A stretch of 24,723 nt of DNA, from assembly GCA_963550755.1 (NCBI GenBank), contig CAUVDV010000012.1:1-24723 (forward strand), given 5' to 3'. Positions 24,119 through 24,723 of this stretch are shown in pieces; the first letter of the stretch is position 1; every line of letters starts with the position of its first letter. The notes beneath the pieces were generated by a model, which was not told the origin of the DNA, did not search any database, and saw only the letters and a program-made list of their open reading frames with translations. The position numbers and the translations under genes were made by a program. Source of the stretch: W11650 sp963550755 (GTDB lineage: Bacteria > Bacillota > Clostridia > Lachnospirales > Vallitaleaceae).

Positions 24119-24499
24119 CTATAAAACCACAGCTCCGTCAATATTAGTAAAAACATGATTTTTAGTCTCCGCTGCTTCTAACGCCGTAATAACCGTCGCA
24201 TTTTTGACACTGACTACATACGCCACGTTATCCATCAGCATTAGTGATTCGCGAATTCCCTTTTCCCGGGCATTGTGAACGCCCTCATTCAATTTCTTAA
24301 TTCCCGCCTCATCCAAACGAATTGCCCGATGCCGGATCTGCTCCAAAGCATGTTTGGAAAAAGTCAGCTCCGGAGAGGCCAGCTTATCCTGCAAAGCCTG
24401 CTGAAAACTTCCGGTTTCCGCTTTTTTCCCAATTTGGGGACTTTGCAGCTTGCTTTCATTTTGAATTTGCGTAATGCTCTTAAATTGATTGATATTCAT
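24119..24499 (-). CDS. TIGR02530-type flagellar operon protein
   Basis: The protein has 126 residues from the ATG at 24499 (MNINQFKS). I chose it because GGAGG lies five bases upstream; a GTG at 24511 falls inside that site. The C-terminal half, with FSKHALEQIRHRAIRLD and VKNATVITALEA, fits the family found between flgD and flgE in Gram-positive flagellar operons. Its exact role is unknown; its place suggests hook assembly. The N-terminal 35 residues look disordered. Confidence 0.85.
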   Translation of the reverse strand: MNINQFKSITQIQNESKLQSPQIGKKAETGSFQQALQDKLASPELTFSKHALEQIRHRAIRLDEAGIKKLNEGVHNAREKGIRESLMLMDNVAYVVSVKNATVITALEAAETKNHVFTNIDGAVVL

Positions 24500-24559
24500 C
24501 CTACCCTCCACCGCCGAAGCGCTTTACTGACTGCTGACCGGATGGAGATTTCTCCATTC

Positions 24560-24723
24560 TTACGGTTTTTTCAACGTTTGAACCAACTGTTCCAGTTCAG
24601 CAACTTTTTTCGTCAAGTCCGCGATTTTATTGGCTAAAAATTCCGCGTCTTTGGTCGTGCCGTCATTTACCAGCTTAATCTTCGCAAGTTCGACTTCCTG
24701 CTCTTTGCCGTCCTTTGTCCGAA
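24560..24723 (-). CDS. flgD: Probable FlgD hook-cap protein, C-terminal end only
   Basis: The last 53 codons of a gene that continues past the window edge are visible (frame begins at 24721, stop TAA at 24560). The strand pattern KDGKEQEVELAKIKLV fits the end of a short FlgD domain. The final 30 residues (EFLANKIADLTKKVAELEQL) form a heptad-patterned helix, probably a coiled coil. The position before a TIGR02530 gene and flgE supports FlgD, which caps the growing hook. A short ATGGAGA/TCTCCAT hairpin follows at 24542-24557. Confidence 0.6.
   Translation of the reverse strand, partial: RTKDGKEQEVELAKIKLVNDGTTKDAEFLANKIADLTKKVAELEQLVQTLKKP

Overview
The window is the distal part of a large flagellar and chemotaxis (fla/che) operon. 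All 29 genes I can support lie on the minus strand, so the operon reads from high to low coordinates. The gene order resembles the Bacillus subtilis fla/che operon, but motA-motB sit between flbD and fliL, a PilZ gene sits between flhG and cheB, and FapA (DUF342) plus small lineage-type proteins surround sigD. Moderate GC, strong AGGAGG-type ribosome binding sites, FliY instead of a short FliN, and the CheC/CheD pair all point to a motile Gram-positive Firmicute. The order is most like Clostridia, probably Lachnospiraceae-like. The species cannot be named from this sequence.

Region by region (in transcription order). 24723-22721: end of a probable flgD, a TIGR02530-type flagellar operon protein, and flgE, which build the hook. 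22720-22526: a 195-base gap with a long hairpin behind flgE and a good sigma-A-type promoter (extended -10) in front of flbD. 22525-17851: flbD, motA, motB, fliL, fliM and fliY, the stator and C-ring switch. 17850-17726: a gap with a strong hairpin. 17725-11898: cheY, then the export gate fliO-P-Q-R-flhB-flhA. 11901-9144: flhF and flhG, which set flagellar place and number, and a YcgR/PilZ c-di-GMP receptor. 9119-4386: cheB, cheA, cheW, cheC, cheD. 4384-773: a small two-helix membrane protein, sigD, fapA, a 104-residue protein of unknown function and a SwrB-like membrane protein. A rho-independent terminator at 718-742 closes the operon.

How the parts work together. Receptors (not in this window) drive CheA-CheW phosphorylation of CheY. 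CheY-P would bind the N-terminal peptide shared by FliM and FliY. FliY and CheC remove the phosphate, and CheB and CheD adjust the receptors. MotA/MotB with FlbD and FliL drive rotation, and the PilZ protein could couple motor output to c-di-GMP. SigD would switch on late genes elsewhere. cheR, cheV and flagellin are not in the window.

Bases 1-717, beyond the terminator, contain no convincing gene. They hold three copies of a 92-94 bp hairpin-forming repeat and two decayed half copies. This is the least explained part of the window. The hairpin stem is kept in copy 2 by a matching one-base loss in each arm.
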